A stretch of 21,945 nt of DNA from an uncultured Alistipes sp. (GCA_949840605.1 CATKXN010000035.1:1-21945), one strand, 5' to 3'; shown: positions 14,191-21,891, counted from the stretch's first letter. Program-made: numbers and translations. The notes: generated by a model not told the origin, from the sequence alone.

Positions 14191-15663
14191 ATGTCAAACG
14201 AAATGTCGAGAAGAAGGTTCCTGAAAACGGGAGCCACCGCCGCGCTCGGTCTGGCCGTCGTGCCCAGCACGGTGTTAGGTAAGAAATTCGGTCACACCGC
14301 CCCCAGCGACAAGCTCAACATCCTGGGCGTCGGCGTCGGAGGACGCGGCGCCTCGGTGCTGAAAGGGCTCGAAAGCCAGAACATCATCGGTCTGTGCGAC
14401 GTGGACTGGAAATACGCCGACCACGTGTTCAAGCGCTACCCGGCTGCCAAGAAGTACAACGACTACCGCCGGATGTATGACGAACTGCTCAAGTCGGCCG
14501 ACGCCGTAATGGTCGCCACGGCCGACCACACCCACGCCATCATCGCCGCCGACGCCATCACGGCCGGCAAGCACGTCTACGTCGAGAAGCCGCTGACTCA
14601 CACCGTCTACGAGTCGCGCCTGCTGACCAAACTGGCCGACAAGTACAAGGTCGCCACCCAGATGGGCAACCAGGGTGCGTCGGGCGAAGGCGTCCGCAAG
14701 GTCTGCGAATGGATCTGGAACGGCGAAATCGGCGAGGTGCGCCGCGTGGACACCTTCACCGACCGTCCGATCTGGCCCCAGGGCCTGGCCCGTCCCGAAG
14801 AGGACATGCGCGTACCCAAGACGATGAACTGGGATTCGTTTATCGGCCCGGCTCCCTGGCGTCCCTACAACGCCGCCTACACGCCCTGGAACTTCCGCGG
14901 CTGGTGGGATTTCGGCACCGGCGCCCTGGGCGACATGGCCTGCCACATCCTGCATCCGGTGTTCAAGGGTCTGAAGCTGGGTTATCCCACCAAGGTGGAG
15001 GGCAGCTCGACGCTTCTGCTCAATGAATCCGCACCCAACGCCCAGCGCGTGAAGTTCATCTTCCCGGCCCGCGACAACATGCCGAAAGTCGCCATGCCCG
15101 AGGTCGAGGTGCACTGGTACGACGGCGGACTGATGCCGGAGCGTCCCGCAGGACTTCCCGCCGGCAAAGACCTGAACATGAGCGGCGGCGGCGCGATCTT
15201 CTACGGCACGAAGGATACGCTGATCTGCGGCTGCTACGGCAGGGACCCCTATCTGGTTTCGGGCCGCGTGCCCGACGCCCCGAAGGTGCTGCGCGAGATC
15301 AAGGAATCGCACCAGATGGACTGGGTGCGCGCCTGCAAGGAGGATGCCGACGACCGCGTGCTTTCGGCTTCGGACTTCAGCGAAGCCGGACCGTTCAACG
15401 AAATGGTCGTGATGGGCGTGCTGGCCGTGCGTCTGCAGAGCCTCAACCAGGTGCTGGAGTGGGACGGCCCGAACATGCGTTTCACGAACATTCCCGACGA
15501 CGCCATGATCAAGACGGTCATCAAGGACGGATTCCACATCAAGGACGGACACCCGACCTTCGACAAGACCTGGACCGATCCGGTCAACGCGCAGCAGTTC
15601 GCGCAGGAGCTTATCAAGCACACCTACCGCGACGGCTGGAAACTGCCCGACATGCCGCGCTAA
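14191..15663 (+). CDS. Tat-exported Gfo/Idh/MocA family oxidoreductase
   Basis: The 490-residue precursor starts with a twin-arginine signal: SRRRFLK at residues 6-12, then a hydrophobic stretch (TAALGLAVVPSTVLG). ATG 14203 would give an equally good signal. The mature protein has a Rossmann fold (LNILGVGVGGRG), HTH before a helix, E132-K133-P134 (EKP), QMGNQGASGEG, and the catalytic-type segment GALGDMACH with D248 and H252. The signal implies that the protein folds with NAD(P) bound and is exported whole to the periplasm. A non-dissociating cofactor would let it act in a closed oxidation/reduction cycle, as in GH109-like members of the superfamily. The DUF1080 gene begins 36 bases downstream. 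Likely role: oxidising a glycoside, perhaps at C3, to prime bond cleavage. That role is inferred from family and neighbours; a simple periplasmic sugar dehydrogenase is the alternative. Confidence 0.88.
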   Translation: MSNEMSRRRFLKTGATAALGLAVVPSTVLGKKFGHTAPSDKLNILGVGVGGRGASVLKGLESQNIIGLCDVDWKYADHVFKRYPAAKKYNDYRRMYDELLKSADAVMVATADHTHAIIAADAITAGKHVYVEKPLTHTVYESRLLTKLADKYKVATQMGNQGASGEGVRKVCEWIWNGEIGEVRRVDTFTDRPIWPQGLARPEEDMRVPKTMNWDSFIGPAPWRPYNAAYTPWNFRGWWDFGTGALGDMACHILHPVFKGLKLGYPTKVEGSSTLLLNESAPNAQRVKFIFPARDNMPKVAMPEVEVHWYDGGLMPERPAGLPAGKDLNMSGGGAIFYGTKDTLICGCYGRDPYLVSGRVPDAPKVLREIKESHQMDWVRACKEDADDRVLSASDFSEAGPFNEMVVMGVLAVRLQSLNQVLEWDGPNMRFTNIPDDAMIKTVIKDGFHIKDGHPTFDKTWTDPVNAQQFAQELIKHTYRDGWKLPDMPR

Positions 15664-15699
15664 TCCAAAATTCGTAAAACCTAAAAAAACAGAAAGAAC

Positions 15700-16581
15700 A
15701 TGAAAAAGACCCTTTTATTCTCAGCTTGCGTGGCGCTGACCGCGTCACTGGTATCGTGCGGAGGCCCCGGCGGCAAAGCCAAGACGGCCGGCGACGCTTC
15801 GGCAAAGGCCGAAAGCGAGACGCCCGCAGTTCCCGAATACACCGTCGTCGACAACGCGCAGGTGGACCTCGCGTCGTTCCCCCAGGACAAGGACGGCTAC
15901 TACGTGATCTTCGACGGCAAGACGCTCAACGGCTGGCGCGGCTACGGCAAGGACAAGGTTCCCGGACGCTGGACCATCGACAACGGCGCCATCAAGTTCA
16001 ACGGCTCGGGCGGCGGCGAAGCCCAGACGGGCGAAGGCGGCGACCTGATCTTCGCCAAGAAGTTCAAGAACTTCGAGCTGGAAATGGAGTGGAAGGTTTC
16101 GAAGGGCGGCAACTCGGGTATCTTCTACCTGGCCCAGGAGGTCACGACGCAGAAGGACGGCAAGACCAAATACGAGCCGATCTACATCTCGTGCCCCGAG
16201 TACCAGGTGCTTGACAACGCCAATCACCCCGACGCCAAACTGGGCGTCGACGGCAACCGCCAGTCGGCGTCGCTCTACGACATGATCCCCGCCGTTCCGC
16301 AGAACCAGAAGCCTTTCGGCGAGTGGAACAAGGCCAAGATCATGGTTTACAAAGGCACGGTCGTACACAGCCAGAACGACACGAACGTCCTGGAGTACCA
16401 CCTCTGGACGCCCCAGTGGACCGAGATGCTGGAGAACAGCAAGTTCAGCCCGAAGAAGTGGCCGCTGGCGTTCGAACTGCTCAACAACTGCGGCGGCGAG
16501 AACCACGAGGGCTACATCGGTCTCCAGGACCACGGCGACGACGTCTGGTTCCGCAACATCCGTGTCAAAGTCCTCGACTAA
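15700..16581 (+). CDS. DUF1080 lipoprotein (3-keto-glycoside hydrolase-type)
   Basis: The 293-residue protein has a lipobox at residues 17-20 (LVSC, C20), followed by a Gly/Ala/Lys/Glu-rich linker to about residue 45. The rest is a concanavalin-like beta-sandwich of the DUF1080 family: FDGKTLNGWRGYG, WTIDNGAIKFNGSG, FKNFELEMEWKVSKGGNSGI, PEYQVLDNANH, GEWNKAKIMVYKG, and the C-terminal GYIGLQDHGDDVWFRNIRV. Pfam names this family 3-keto-disaccharide hydrolase, and characterised members cleave glycosides already oxidised at C3. It would be anchored to a membrane facing the periplasm or cell surface. It directly follows the Tat-exported oxidoreductase and precedes the isomerase-fold protein by 12 bases, as expected if its substrate is the ketone made by the oxidoreductase. 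The substrate sugar is not deducible. Confidence 0.88.
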   Translation: MKKTLLFSACVALTASLVSCGGPGGKAKTAGDASAKAESETPAVPEYTVVDNAQVDLASFPQDKDGYYVIFDGKTLNGWRGYGKDKVPGRWTIDNGAIKFNGSGGGEAQTGEGGDLIFAKKFKNFELEMEWKVSKGGNSGIFYLAQEVTTQKDGKTKYEPIYISCPEYQVLDNANHPDAKLGVDGNRQSASLYDMIPAVPQNQKPFGEWNKAKIMVYKGTVVHSQNDTNVLEYHLWTPQWTEMLENSKFSPKKWPLAFELLNNCGGENHEGYIGLQDHGDDVWFRNIRVKVLD

Positions 16582-16593
16582 CCTCCCGCAACC

Positions 16594-17499
16594 GTGAAAA
16601 CCCGTTTTCTGACAACGGCTTGCGCGCTTCTCACCCTGGCGATGCTCCCCGGCGGAGCATTCGCCGGGGCGAAGAAGGCGCCGAAAAAGGAGGTCGGCAT
16701 CCAGCTCTACTCCGTGCGGAGTCTGATCGGAGCCTTCGGCAACGAACAGCAAGACTACAAACCCGTGCTGAAGCAGCTCGCCGACATGGGTTACACCTCG
16801 GTGGAGGCGGCCAGCTACAAGAACGGCAAACTCTACGGGCAGACTCCCGAACAGTTCCGCAAGGACGTGGAGGCGGCCGGCATGAAGGTGCTCTCCACGC
16901 ACTGCACGCTCAACCTCTCGGACGAGGATCTGGCTGCGGGCGACTTCTCGAAAGCACTCGCATGGTGGGATGAATGCATCGCGGCGCACAAGGCCGCCGG
17001 AGCGGAATACATCGTCGTTCCGTCGATGCGGAAGATCGCGACGCTCAAGGAGCTGGCGACCTACTGCCGTTACTTCAACGAGGTCGGAGCCCGCTGCAAG
17101 GCCGCCGGGATGAAATTCGGCTACCACAACCACTCGCGCGAATTCGAGAAGATCGAGGACCGCGTGATGCTCGACTACATGCTCGAGAACACCGATCCCG
17201 ACAAGGTGCTGTTCGAAATGGACGTCTACTGGGCCGTTATGGGAAAAGCCAGCCCAGTGGACTATTTCAAGAAGTATCCGGGACGGTTCAAGCTGCTGCA
17301 CATCAAGGACCGCCGTGAGGTCGGCCAGAGCGGAATGGTGGGATTCGACGCCATCTTCGCCAACGCGAAGACCGCCGGCGTCGAGAACATCATCGTCGAG
17401 ATCGAGGGATCGAGCTACGGCGACATCGTCCGCAGCGTCCGCGAGTGCATCGACTACCTGCTCGACGCGCCCTTTGTCAAAGCCTCCTACGGGAAATAA
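16594..17499 (+). CDS. Exported sugar isomerase/epimerase-fold (AP_endonuc_2) protein
   Basis: This 301-residue protein starts at GTG 16594, which yields a clear signal peptide (MKTRFLTTACALLTLAMLPG, then AFA at 22-24 as cleavage site). The mature part is a TIM barrel of the xylose-isomerase-like/AP endonuclease 2 family: VGIQLYSVRS, MGYTSVEAA, FGYHNHSREF (H178, H180), FEMDVYWA (E208, D210), LLHIKD (H236) and VEIEGSS (E269/E271), which together supply the usual metal-binding set. Annotation as a sugar-phosphate isomerase would mislead, because it is exported and sugar phosphates are not expected in the periplasm. In related oxidoreductase/DUF1080 clusters such proteins serve as the elimination/hydration or epimerisation module acting on keto-glycosides; that role is inferred here. 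tatC starts 12 bases later. Confidence 0.86.
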   Translation: MKTRFLTTACALLTLAMLPGGAFAGAKKAPKKEVGIQLYSVRSLIGAFGNEQQDYKPVLKQLADMGYTSVEAASYKNGKLYGQTPEQFRKDVEAAGMKVLSTHCTLNLSDEDLAAGDFSKALAWWDECIAAHKAAGAEYIVVPSMRKIATLKELATYCRYFNEVGARCKAAGMKFGYHNHSREFEKIEDRVMLDYMLENTDPDKVLFEMDVYWAVMGKASPVDYFKKYPGRFKLLHIKDRREVGQSGMVGFDAIFANAKTAGVENIIVEIEGSSYGDIVRSVRECIDYLLDAPFVKASYGK

Positions 17500-17511
17500 G
17501 CCGCAACCGCC

Positions 17512-18294
17512 GTGGAAGAAAAACAAATGACGTTCTGGGCGCACCTGGAAGACCTCCGCTGGAGCCTGATCCGCGTAGTGGCCGTGCTGCTCGTATGCGT
17601 GATAGTTTGTTTTTGCGCCATGCCCTATCTGTTCGACCACTTCGTGCTGGGGCCGACCACCTCGGATTTTCCGCTCTACCGGTGGCTGTCGCAGATCAGC
17701 GGTTCGAACAACCCGCTGCTTCCCGATTTCAGCAACGACAACTACTCCGTCGAGATCATCAACATCAACGTCGCGTCGCAGTTTCTGACCCATATCAGCA
17801 CGTCGTTCTGGTTCGCGCTGGTGCTGATGTTCCCCTACCTGACCTTCGAGATCTGGCGCTTCGTGCAGCCGGCGCTGTTCCGCGAAGAGCGCCGGAGCGT
17901 CGGGCTGGCATTCGTCGGCGGGACATTCATGTTCTTCCTCGGATGCGCCGTGGGCTATATGCTGGTGTTCCCGTTCACGTTCCGGTTCCTCACGGAGTAT
18001 CAGCTGAGCACGTCGATCGTCAACCAGATCTCGCTGACCTCCTACATGGGGAATTTCCTGATGCTGATATTCGTCATGGGGATCGTCTTCGAACTCCCGC
18101 TGCTGGCATGGCTGCTCTCGAAAATGGGGCTGGTGACCAAGTCCTTCTTCCGGCAATACCGCAAGCATGCCGTAGTCATCCTGCTGGTGCTGTCGGCGCT
18201 CATCACCCCCTCGGGCGACCCGTTCACGCTGATGGTCGTCTTCCTGCCGATCTACCTGCTCTACGAACTCGGCATCAAATTCTCGAGGGACTGA
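17512..18294 (+). CDS. tatC: Twin-arginine translocase subunit TatC
   Basis: The product is 260 residues from GTG 17512, or 255 from ATG 17527 (MTFWAHLEDLRW), which matches the usual TatC N-terminus and may be the true start. TatC is the six-helix inner-membrane receptor for twin-arginine signals. Visible family features are HLEDLRWSLIR, PYLTFEIWRFVQPALFREERR after the first periplasmic loop, FVMGIVFELPLLAWLL with the conserved glutamate, and the C-terminal ALITPSGDPFTLMVVFLPIY followed by LLYELG. It closes the operon that opens with the oxidoreductases and tatA, and a strong terminator follows within 20 bases. Separation of tatA and tatC by exported sugar-enzyme genes, one of which is a Tat substrate, is unusual. 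Confidence 0.94.
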   Translation: MEEKQMTFWAHLEDLRWSLIRVVAVLLVCVIVCFCAMPYLFDHFVLGPTTSDFPLYRWLSQISGSNNPLLPDFSNDNYSVEIININVASQFLTHISTSFWFALVLMFPYLTFEIWRFVQPALFREERRSVGLAFVGGTFMFFLGCAVGYMLVFPFTFRFLTEYQLSTSIVNQISLTSYMGNFLMLIFVMGIVFELPLLAWLLSKMGLVTKSFFRQYRKHAVVILLVLSALITPSGDPFTLMVVFLPIYLLYELGIKFSRD

Positions 18295-18313
18295 CCCGAA
18301 AGCTATGTTACCG

Positions 18314-18348
18314 AAACCGGGATTTCCGCCGTGGAAATCCCGGTTTTT
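18314..18348 (+). terminator. Strong intrinsic terminator after tatC
   Basis: A 14-bp perfect stem (AAACCGGGATTTCC with GGAAATCCCGGTTT) closes over a five-base loop (GCCGT), and its right arm runs into five T (18344-18348). It marks the end of the operon running from 12839 to 18294. Confidence 0.9.
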
Positions 18349-18357
18349 CGTATCTTC

Positions 18358-18580
18358 GGCTGCGCCTTAGATAGGCGGCGGTTCGGACAAACCCAAACAA
18401 GTTTGGTTTGCCACTCTCCTTGCACTACTTTGGCTGCGCCTTAGATAGGCGGCGGTTCGGACAAACCCAAACAAGTTTGGTTTGCCACTCTCCTTGCACT
18501 ACTTTGGCTGCGCCTTAGACAGGCGGCGCCTCGGCAAAATGCAAGCAAACTTGCGTTTGCTCTCGGCTTGCACTATCTTT
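18358..18580. repeat. Tandem array of 74-bp units, promoter-bearing, upstream of tex
   Basis: Two copies (18358-18431 and 18432-18505) appear identical by eye over 74 bp. A third, diverged copy (18506-18580, 75 bp) keeps the ends but has a different middle. Each unit begins ggctgcgccttaga, with a CGCC/GGCG hairpin, then holds an inverted repeat (caaacccaaac with gtttggtttg, one bulged base; 18388-18410 in unit 1). It ends ttgcactactttg, or ttgcactatctttg in unit 3, a -7-like element. Only unit 3 has a full TAnnTTTG. A further remnant (tatcttcg, 18351-18358) precedes unit 1. The array fills most of the 306-base gap between tatC and tex. No gene is seen in it. Confidence 0.9.
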
Positions 18581-18581
18581 G
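18574..18581 (+). promoter_or_regulatory. -7 element for tex
   Basis: TATCTTTG fully matches TAnnTTTG. A TTG at 18551-18553, 20 bases upstream, is a reasonable -33 element. It forms the end of the third repeat unit. Transcription near 18588 leaves a leader of about 13 nucleotides to ATG 18601. Confidence 0.7.
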
Positions 18582-18600
18582 CATCCAAAGATTTCCGAAC

Positions 18601-20724
18601 ATGATCGAACAAATCATCTCCCGACGACTCCAGATCGCCCTGCCGCAGGTGCAGGGCGCCGTGCGCCTGCTGCGCGACGGAGCGACGATCCCCTTCATCA
18701 GCCGTTACCGCAAGGAGGCGACCGGCTCGCTCGACGAAGTGCAGGTGGGAGCCGTCAAGGAGCAGCTGGAACGCCTCACCGAACTCGAATCGCGCCGTCA
18801 GACCGTGCTCACGACCATCGGGGAGCAGGGGAAACTGACCCCGGAACTCCGCCGGCGCATCGAAGAATGCTGGGACCCGGTGGAGCTGGAGGACCTTTAC
18901 CTTCCCTACAAACCCAAACGCCGCACCCGTGCCACCGTGGCCCGCGAACGGGGACTGGAACCGCTGGCCGAGCTCATCATGGCCCAGCAGGCCCGCGACG
19001 CAGCCCAGCAGGCCCGGCGCTATGTTTCGGCCGAGGTGCCGACCCCCGAGGAGGCCCTCGCCGGGGCGTGCGACATCATCGCCGAAAGCATCTCCGAGAA
19101 CGAACAGGCCCGCAACGGCCTGCGCCGTATCTTCGCCCGCGAAGGCGCCGTGCACACGAAACTCGTGAAGGGCAAGGAGAGCGAAGGGGCCAAATACGCA
19201 GACTATTTCGACGCCTCGACACCGCTGCGCAACATCTCGTCGCATAGGTTTCTGGCCATGCGCCGCGGGGCCGACGAGGGCGTTCTGAAAATCACGATCG
19301 ACGTCGACGCCGACCGCTGCATCGAGGGGCTTTGCCGCCAGTTCATCCGCCCCGGCTCGGCCACGCGCACGTGGCTGGAGGCCGCGGCCGCGGATTCGTT
19401 CAAACGCCTCCTGCGCCCCTCGATCGAGACCGAGCAGCTGGCGGCGGCCAAGGAAAAGGCCGACGACGAAGCCATCCGGGTCTTCGCCGGGAACCTGCGG
19501 CAGCTGCTGCTCTCGCCGCCCCTGGGACAGAAGCGCGTGATCGCCCTCGACCCCGGGTTCCGCACGGGGTGCAAGGTCGCGGTGCTCGATTCGCGGGGCG
19601 GTCTGCTCCATAACACGACCGTCTACCCCCATGCGCCGCAAAACCGCTATGCCGAGGCCGCCGAAACCCTCAAGACGCTGGCTGCCAAGTACAAGGCCGA
19701 GGCTTTCGCCGTCGGGGACGGCACGGCGGGCCGCGAGACAGAACAACTGGTCCGCGGACTGGGACTGGCGGACGTCGAGGTCTTCATGGTGAGCGAGGAC
19801 GGCGCATCGGTCTACTCGGCATCGGCCGCGGCCCGCGAAGAGTTTCCCGACCACGACGTGACGGTGCGCGGAGCCGTGAGCATCGGCCGCCGCCTGATCG
19901 ACCCGCTTTCGGAGCTGGTCAAGATCGACCCCAAGTCGATCGGCGTCGGGCAGTATCAGCACAGCGTCGACCAGGGGAAACTGAAATCCCGGCTCGTCAC
20001 GATCGTGGAGAGCTGCGTCAACCGCGTCGGCGTGAACATCAACACCGCCTCGAAACACATCCTGACCTACATTTCGGGTCTCGGCCCGGCGCTGGCGGAG
20101 AATATCGTGGCCTACCGCGCCGCGAACGGGGATTTCAAGAGCCGCCGGGAGCTGCTCAAAGTGCCGCGTCTCGGAGCCAGGGCCTTCGAACAAGCCGCCG
20201 GGTTCCTGCGGGTCGTGGGCGGGACGAATCCGCTGGACAACAGCGCCGTGCATCCCGAATCGTACCGCATCGCCGAGCGCATGGCCGCCGATGCGGGCGT
20301 CACCGTGAAGCAGCTGCTCGCGGACAAGTCCCTGCGCAAATCCATACGGCCCGAACGGTACGTAAGCGACGAGGTGGGGCTTCCGACCGTGACGGACATC
20401 CTCGAAGCGCTCGACAAGCAGGGCCTCGACCCGCGGGAGCAGCTGCAGGCCTTCTCGTTCGACCCCGGCGTGCACACGATCGACGATCTGCGCGCAGGGA
20501 TGCTGCTGCCGGGCATCGTGACGAACATCACTGCCTTCGGGGCCTTCGTCGACATCGGCGTCAAGCAGGACGGACTGGTCCACATCTCGCAGCTGGCCGA
20601 CCGTTACGTGGCCTCCCCGGCCGACGTGGTGCACCTGGGCCAGCACGTCGAAGTAAAGGTCACGGGCATCGACACCGTCCGCAACCGCATCTCGCTGACC
20701 ATGCGCCGGGACAAACCGGAATAG
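18601..20724 (+). CDS. tex: Tex-family RNA-binding transcription accessory protein
   Basis: This 707-residue cytoplasmic protein is of the Tex family, nucleic-acid-binding proteins linked to transcription and RNA metabolism. The N-terminal helical part begins MIEQIISRRLQIALPQVQGA and contains IPFISRYRKEATGSLDE and DLYLPYKPKRRTRA, all characteristic. A YqgF-like RNase H fold starts near residue 315 (KRVIALDPGFRTGCKVAVLD). Helix-hairpin-helix segments follow (NTASKHILTYISGLGPALAE and FKSRRELLKVPRLG). A C-terminal S1 domain (about 640-707) carries GIVTNITAFGAFVDIGVKQD, GLVHISQLADRYV and NRISLTMRR. ATG 18601 is chosen over an in-frame TTG at 18568, which lies upstream of the -7 element. Length is normal for Bacteroidota. 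It is monocistronic, with no functional link to the preceding operon. Confidence 0.94.
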   Translation: MIEQIISRRLQIALPQVQGAVRLLRDGATIPFISRYRKEATGSLDEVQVGAVKEQLERLTELESRRQTVLTTIGEQGKLTPELRRRIEECWDPVELEDLYLPYKPKRRTRATVARERGLEPLAELIMAQQARDAAQQARRYVSAEVPTPEEALAGACDIIAESISENEQARNGLRRIFAREGAVHTKLVKGKESEGAKYADYFDASTPLRNISSHRFLAMRRGADEGVLKITIDVDADRCIEGLCRQFIRPGSATRTWLEAAAADSFKRLLRPSIETEQLAAAKEKADDEAIRVFAGNLRQLLLSPPLGQKRVIALDPGFRTGCKVAVLDSRGGLLHNTTVYPHAPQNRYAEAAETLKTLAAKYKAEAFAVGDGTAGRETEQLVRGLGLADVEVFMVSEDGASVYSASAAAREEFPDHDVTVRGAVSIGRRLIDPLSELVKIDPKSIGVGQYQHSVDQGKLKSRLVTIVESCVNRVGVNINTASKHILTYISGLGPALAENIVAYRAANGDFKSRRELLKVPRLGARAFEQAAGFLRVVGGTNPLDNSAVHPESYRIAERMAADAGVTVKQLLADKSLRKSIRPERYVSDEVGLPTVTDILEALDKQGLDPREQLQAFSFDPGVHTIDDLRAGMLLPGIVTNITAFGAFVDIGVKQDGLVHISQLADRYVASPADVVHLGQHVEVKVTGIDTVRNRISLTMRRDKPE

Positions 20725-20772
20725 CGGTAAAAAAACCGGTAATACGGGTAGAAAAATACCGTCGTCCGTCAT

Positions 20773-20780
20773 TAACTTTG
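20773..20780 (+). promoter_or_regulatory. -7 element for the DUF362 lipoprotein gene
   Basis: TAACTTTG fully matches TAnnTTTG and is followed by CATCG, the same context as at other promoters here. ATG 20803 lies 22 bases downstream of it. Confidence 0.65.
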
Positions 20781-20802
20781 CATCGTAAAAATCGGCAACG
20801 CC

Positions 20803-21774
20803 ATGAAAAAACTGGGAATAGCAATCACGACAGGCGCCCTTCTGCTTCTGGCCGCAGGCTGCGGGCAGGCCAACAGCGCCAACCGCACGCCACAGACCCC
20901 GGCGAAGGTCTACTTCATCCGGGAGATCAACCCGCAGAACCTGGTCAGAATCTACGAGGCCCTGGGGCGCGAAGCCAAAGGCCGGGTGGCCGTCAAACTC
21001 TCGACCGGCGAACCGGGCGGCAGCAATTTTCTCCAGCCGGCGCTGATCGGCGAACTGGTGAAGAAGGTCGGCGGCACGATCGTCGAGTGCAACACCGCCT
21101 ATGGCGGAGGCCGTGCGAATACTGCCGACCACCTGAAAGCCGCCGCCGACCACGGTTTCACGGCCATCGCCCCGGTGGACATCCTGGATGCCGAAGGCGA
21201 AACGGCGCTGCCGGTCAGGGGAGGCAAACACCTCCGGGAAGATTTCGTCGGCAAAAACTACCTGAACTACGACTTCACGATGGTCCTCTCGCACTTCAAG
21301 GGGCACGCCATGGGCGGCTTCGGAGGCGCCGTCAAGAACATCTCGATCGGCATCGCCTCATCCGCAGGCAAAGCGTGGATACACTCCGCAGGCAAGACGA
21401 AAAACGCCGGTGAAATGTGGGGCAGCCTCCCCGCGCAGGACGATTTCCTGGAATCGATGGCCGAGGCCGCCAAGGCCGTCGCCGACCACTGCGGCGATAA
21501 GATCCTCTATATCAGCGTAGCCAACAACCTTTCGGTCGACTGCGACTGCGACGCGCATCCGGAAGCGCCCCGGATGGGCGACATCGGCATCCTCGCGTCG
21601 CTCGACCCCGTGGCCCTCGACAAGGCGTGCGTGGACTTGGTCTACGCGTCGCCCGACCCGGGGAAAACACACCTGATCGAACGCATGGAGTCGCGCCACG
21701 GCATCCACACGCTCGAACACGGAGAAGCGATCGGCCTCGGATCGCAGCAATACGAACTCGTCACGCTCCGGTAA
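20803..21774 (+). CDS. DUF362 domain lipoprotein
   Basis: The 323-residue protein begins with a lipoprotein signal (LAAGC, C20). The rest is a single DUF362 domain: VAVKLSTGEPGGSNFLQP, VECNTAYGGGRANTADHLKAA, FTMVLSHFKGHAMGGFGGAVKN, ISIGIASSAGK, and the hallmark DCDCDAHPEAPRMGDIGILA followed by SLDPVALDKACVDLVY. DUF362 proteins often carry an added 4Fe-4S ferredoxin domain; no such Cys cluster is seen here. The biochemical function of the family is poorly defined, with proposals around iron-sulfur or redox chemistry. The lipobox predicts a periplasm-facing membrane anchor, which is odd for a domain with cysteines usually met in the cytoplasm. It has its own promoter and is followed by a strong hairpin. 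I assign no function. Confidence 0.85.
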   Translation: MKKLGIAITTGALLLLAAGCGQANSANRTPQTPAKVYFIREINPQNLVRIYEALGREAKGRVAVKLSTGEPGGSNFLQPALIGELVKKVGGTIVECNTAYGGGRANTADHLKAAADHGFTAIAPVDILDAEGETALPVRGGKHLREDFVGKNYLNYDFTMVLSHFKGHAMGGFGGAVKNISIGIASSAGKAWIHSAGKTKNAGEMWGSLPAQDDFLESMAEAAKAVADHCGDKILYISVANNLSVDCDCDAHPEAPRMGDIGILASLDPVALDKACVDLVYASPDPGKTHLIERMESRHGIHTLEHGEAIGLGSQQYELVTLR

Positions 21775-21843
21775 CGTTACGGAGCATGACGAAGCAGGTC
21801 GGAGTGGAGCGAAGTCAATCCGTCGCTTCCCGCCAAAAGTATT

Positions 21844-21870
21844 AAGAGGGGCTTTTCGAAAGCCCCTCTT
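21844..21870. terminator. Perfect 12-bp-stem hairpin, likely bidirectional terminator
   Basis: AAGAGGGGCTTT pairs perfectly with AAAGCCCCTCTT around a three-base TCG loop. It lies between the 3' end of the DUF362 gene and the 3' end of the minus-strand gene at the right edge, the usual place for a shared terminator. No long T tract follows on the plus strand; on the minus strand it is followed by TTAATACTTTT. The 69 bases between the DUF362 stop and the hairpin show nothing I recognise. Confidence 0.75.
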
Positions 21871-21891
21871 GGTTGATGGTTCGGGTTAAGG

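Noticed and set aside
15745..18168. 807-codon open frame spanning the opposite strand of DUF1080, isomerase and tatC genes
   Set aside because: It crosses three genuine genes and their gaps and has no recognisable domain.
18358..18580. Possible CRISPR array because of regularly spaced repeats
   Set aside because: The units are contiguous 74-bp tandem copies with no unique spacers, and no cas gene is nearby.
20726..20760. Small inverted repeats after tex (CGGT...ACCG and ACGGGTA...TACCGT) as a terminator
   Set aside because: The stems are short or imperfect and no T tract follows on the plus strand.
18499..21306. 935-codon open frame opposite tex and the DUF362 gene
   Set aside because: It crosses a promoter repeat array and two well-supported genes, and its product is a biased, featureless chain.
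20803..21774. 4Fe-4S ferredoxin domain in the DUF362 protein
   Set aside because: No CxxCxxC cluster is present; the only close cysteines are in the DCDCD family segment.
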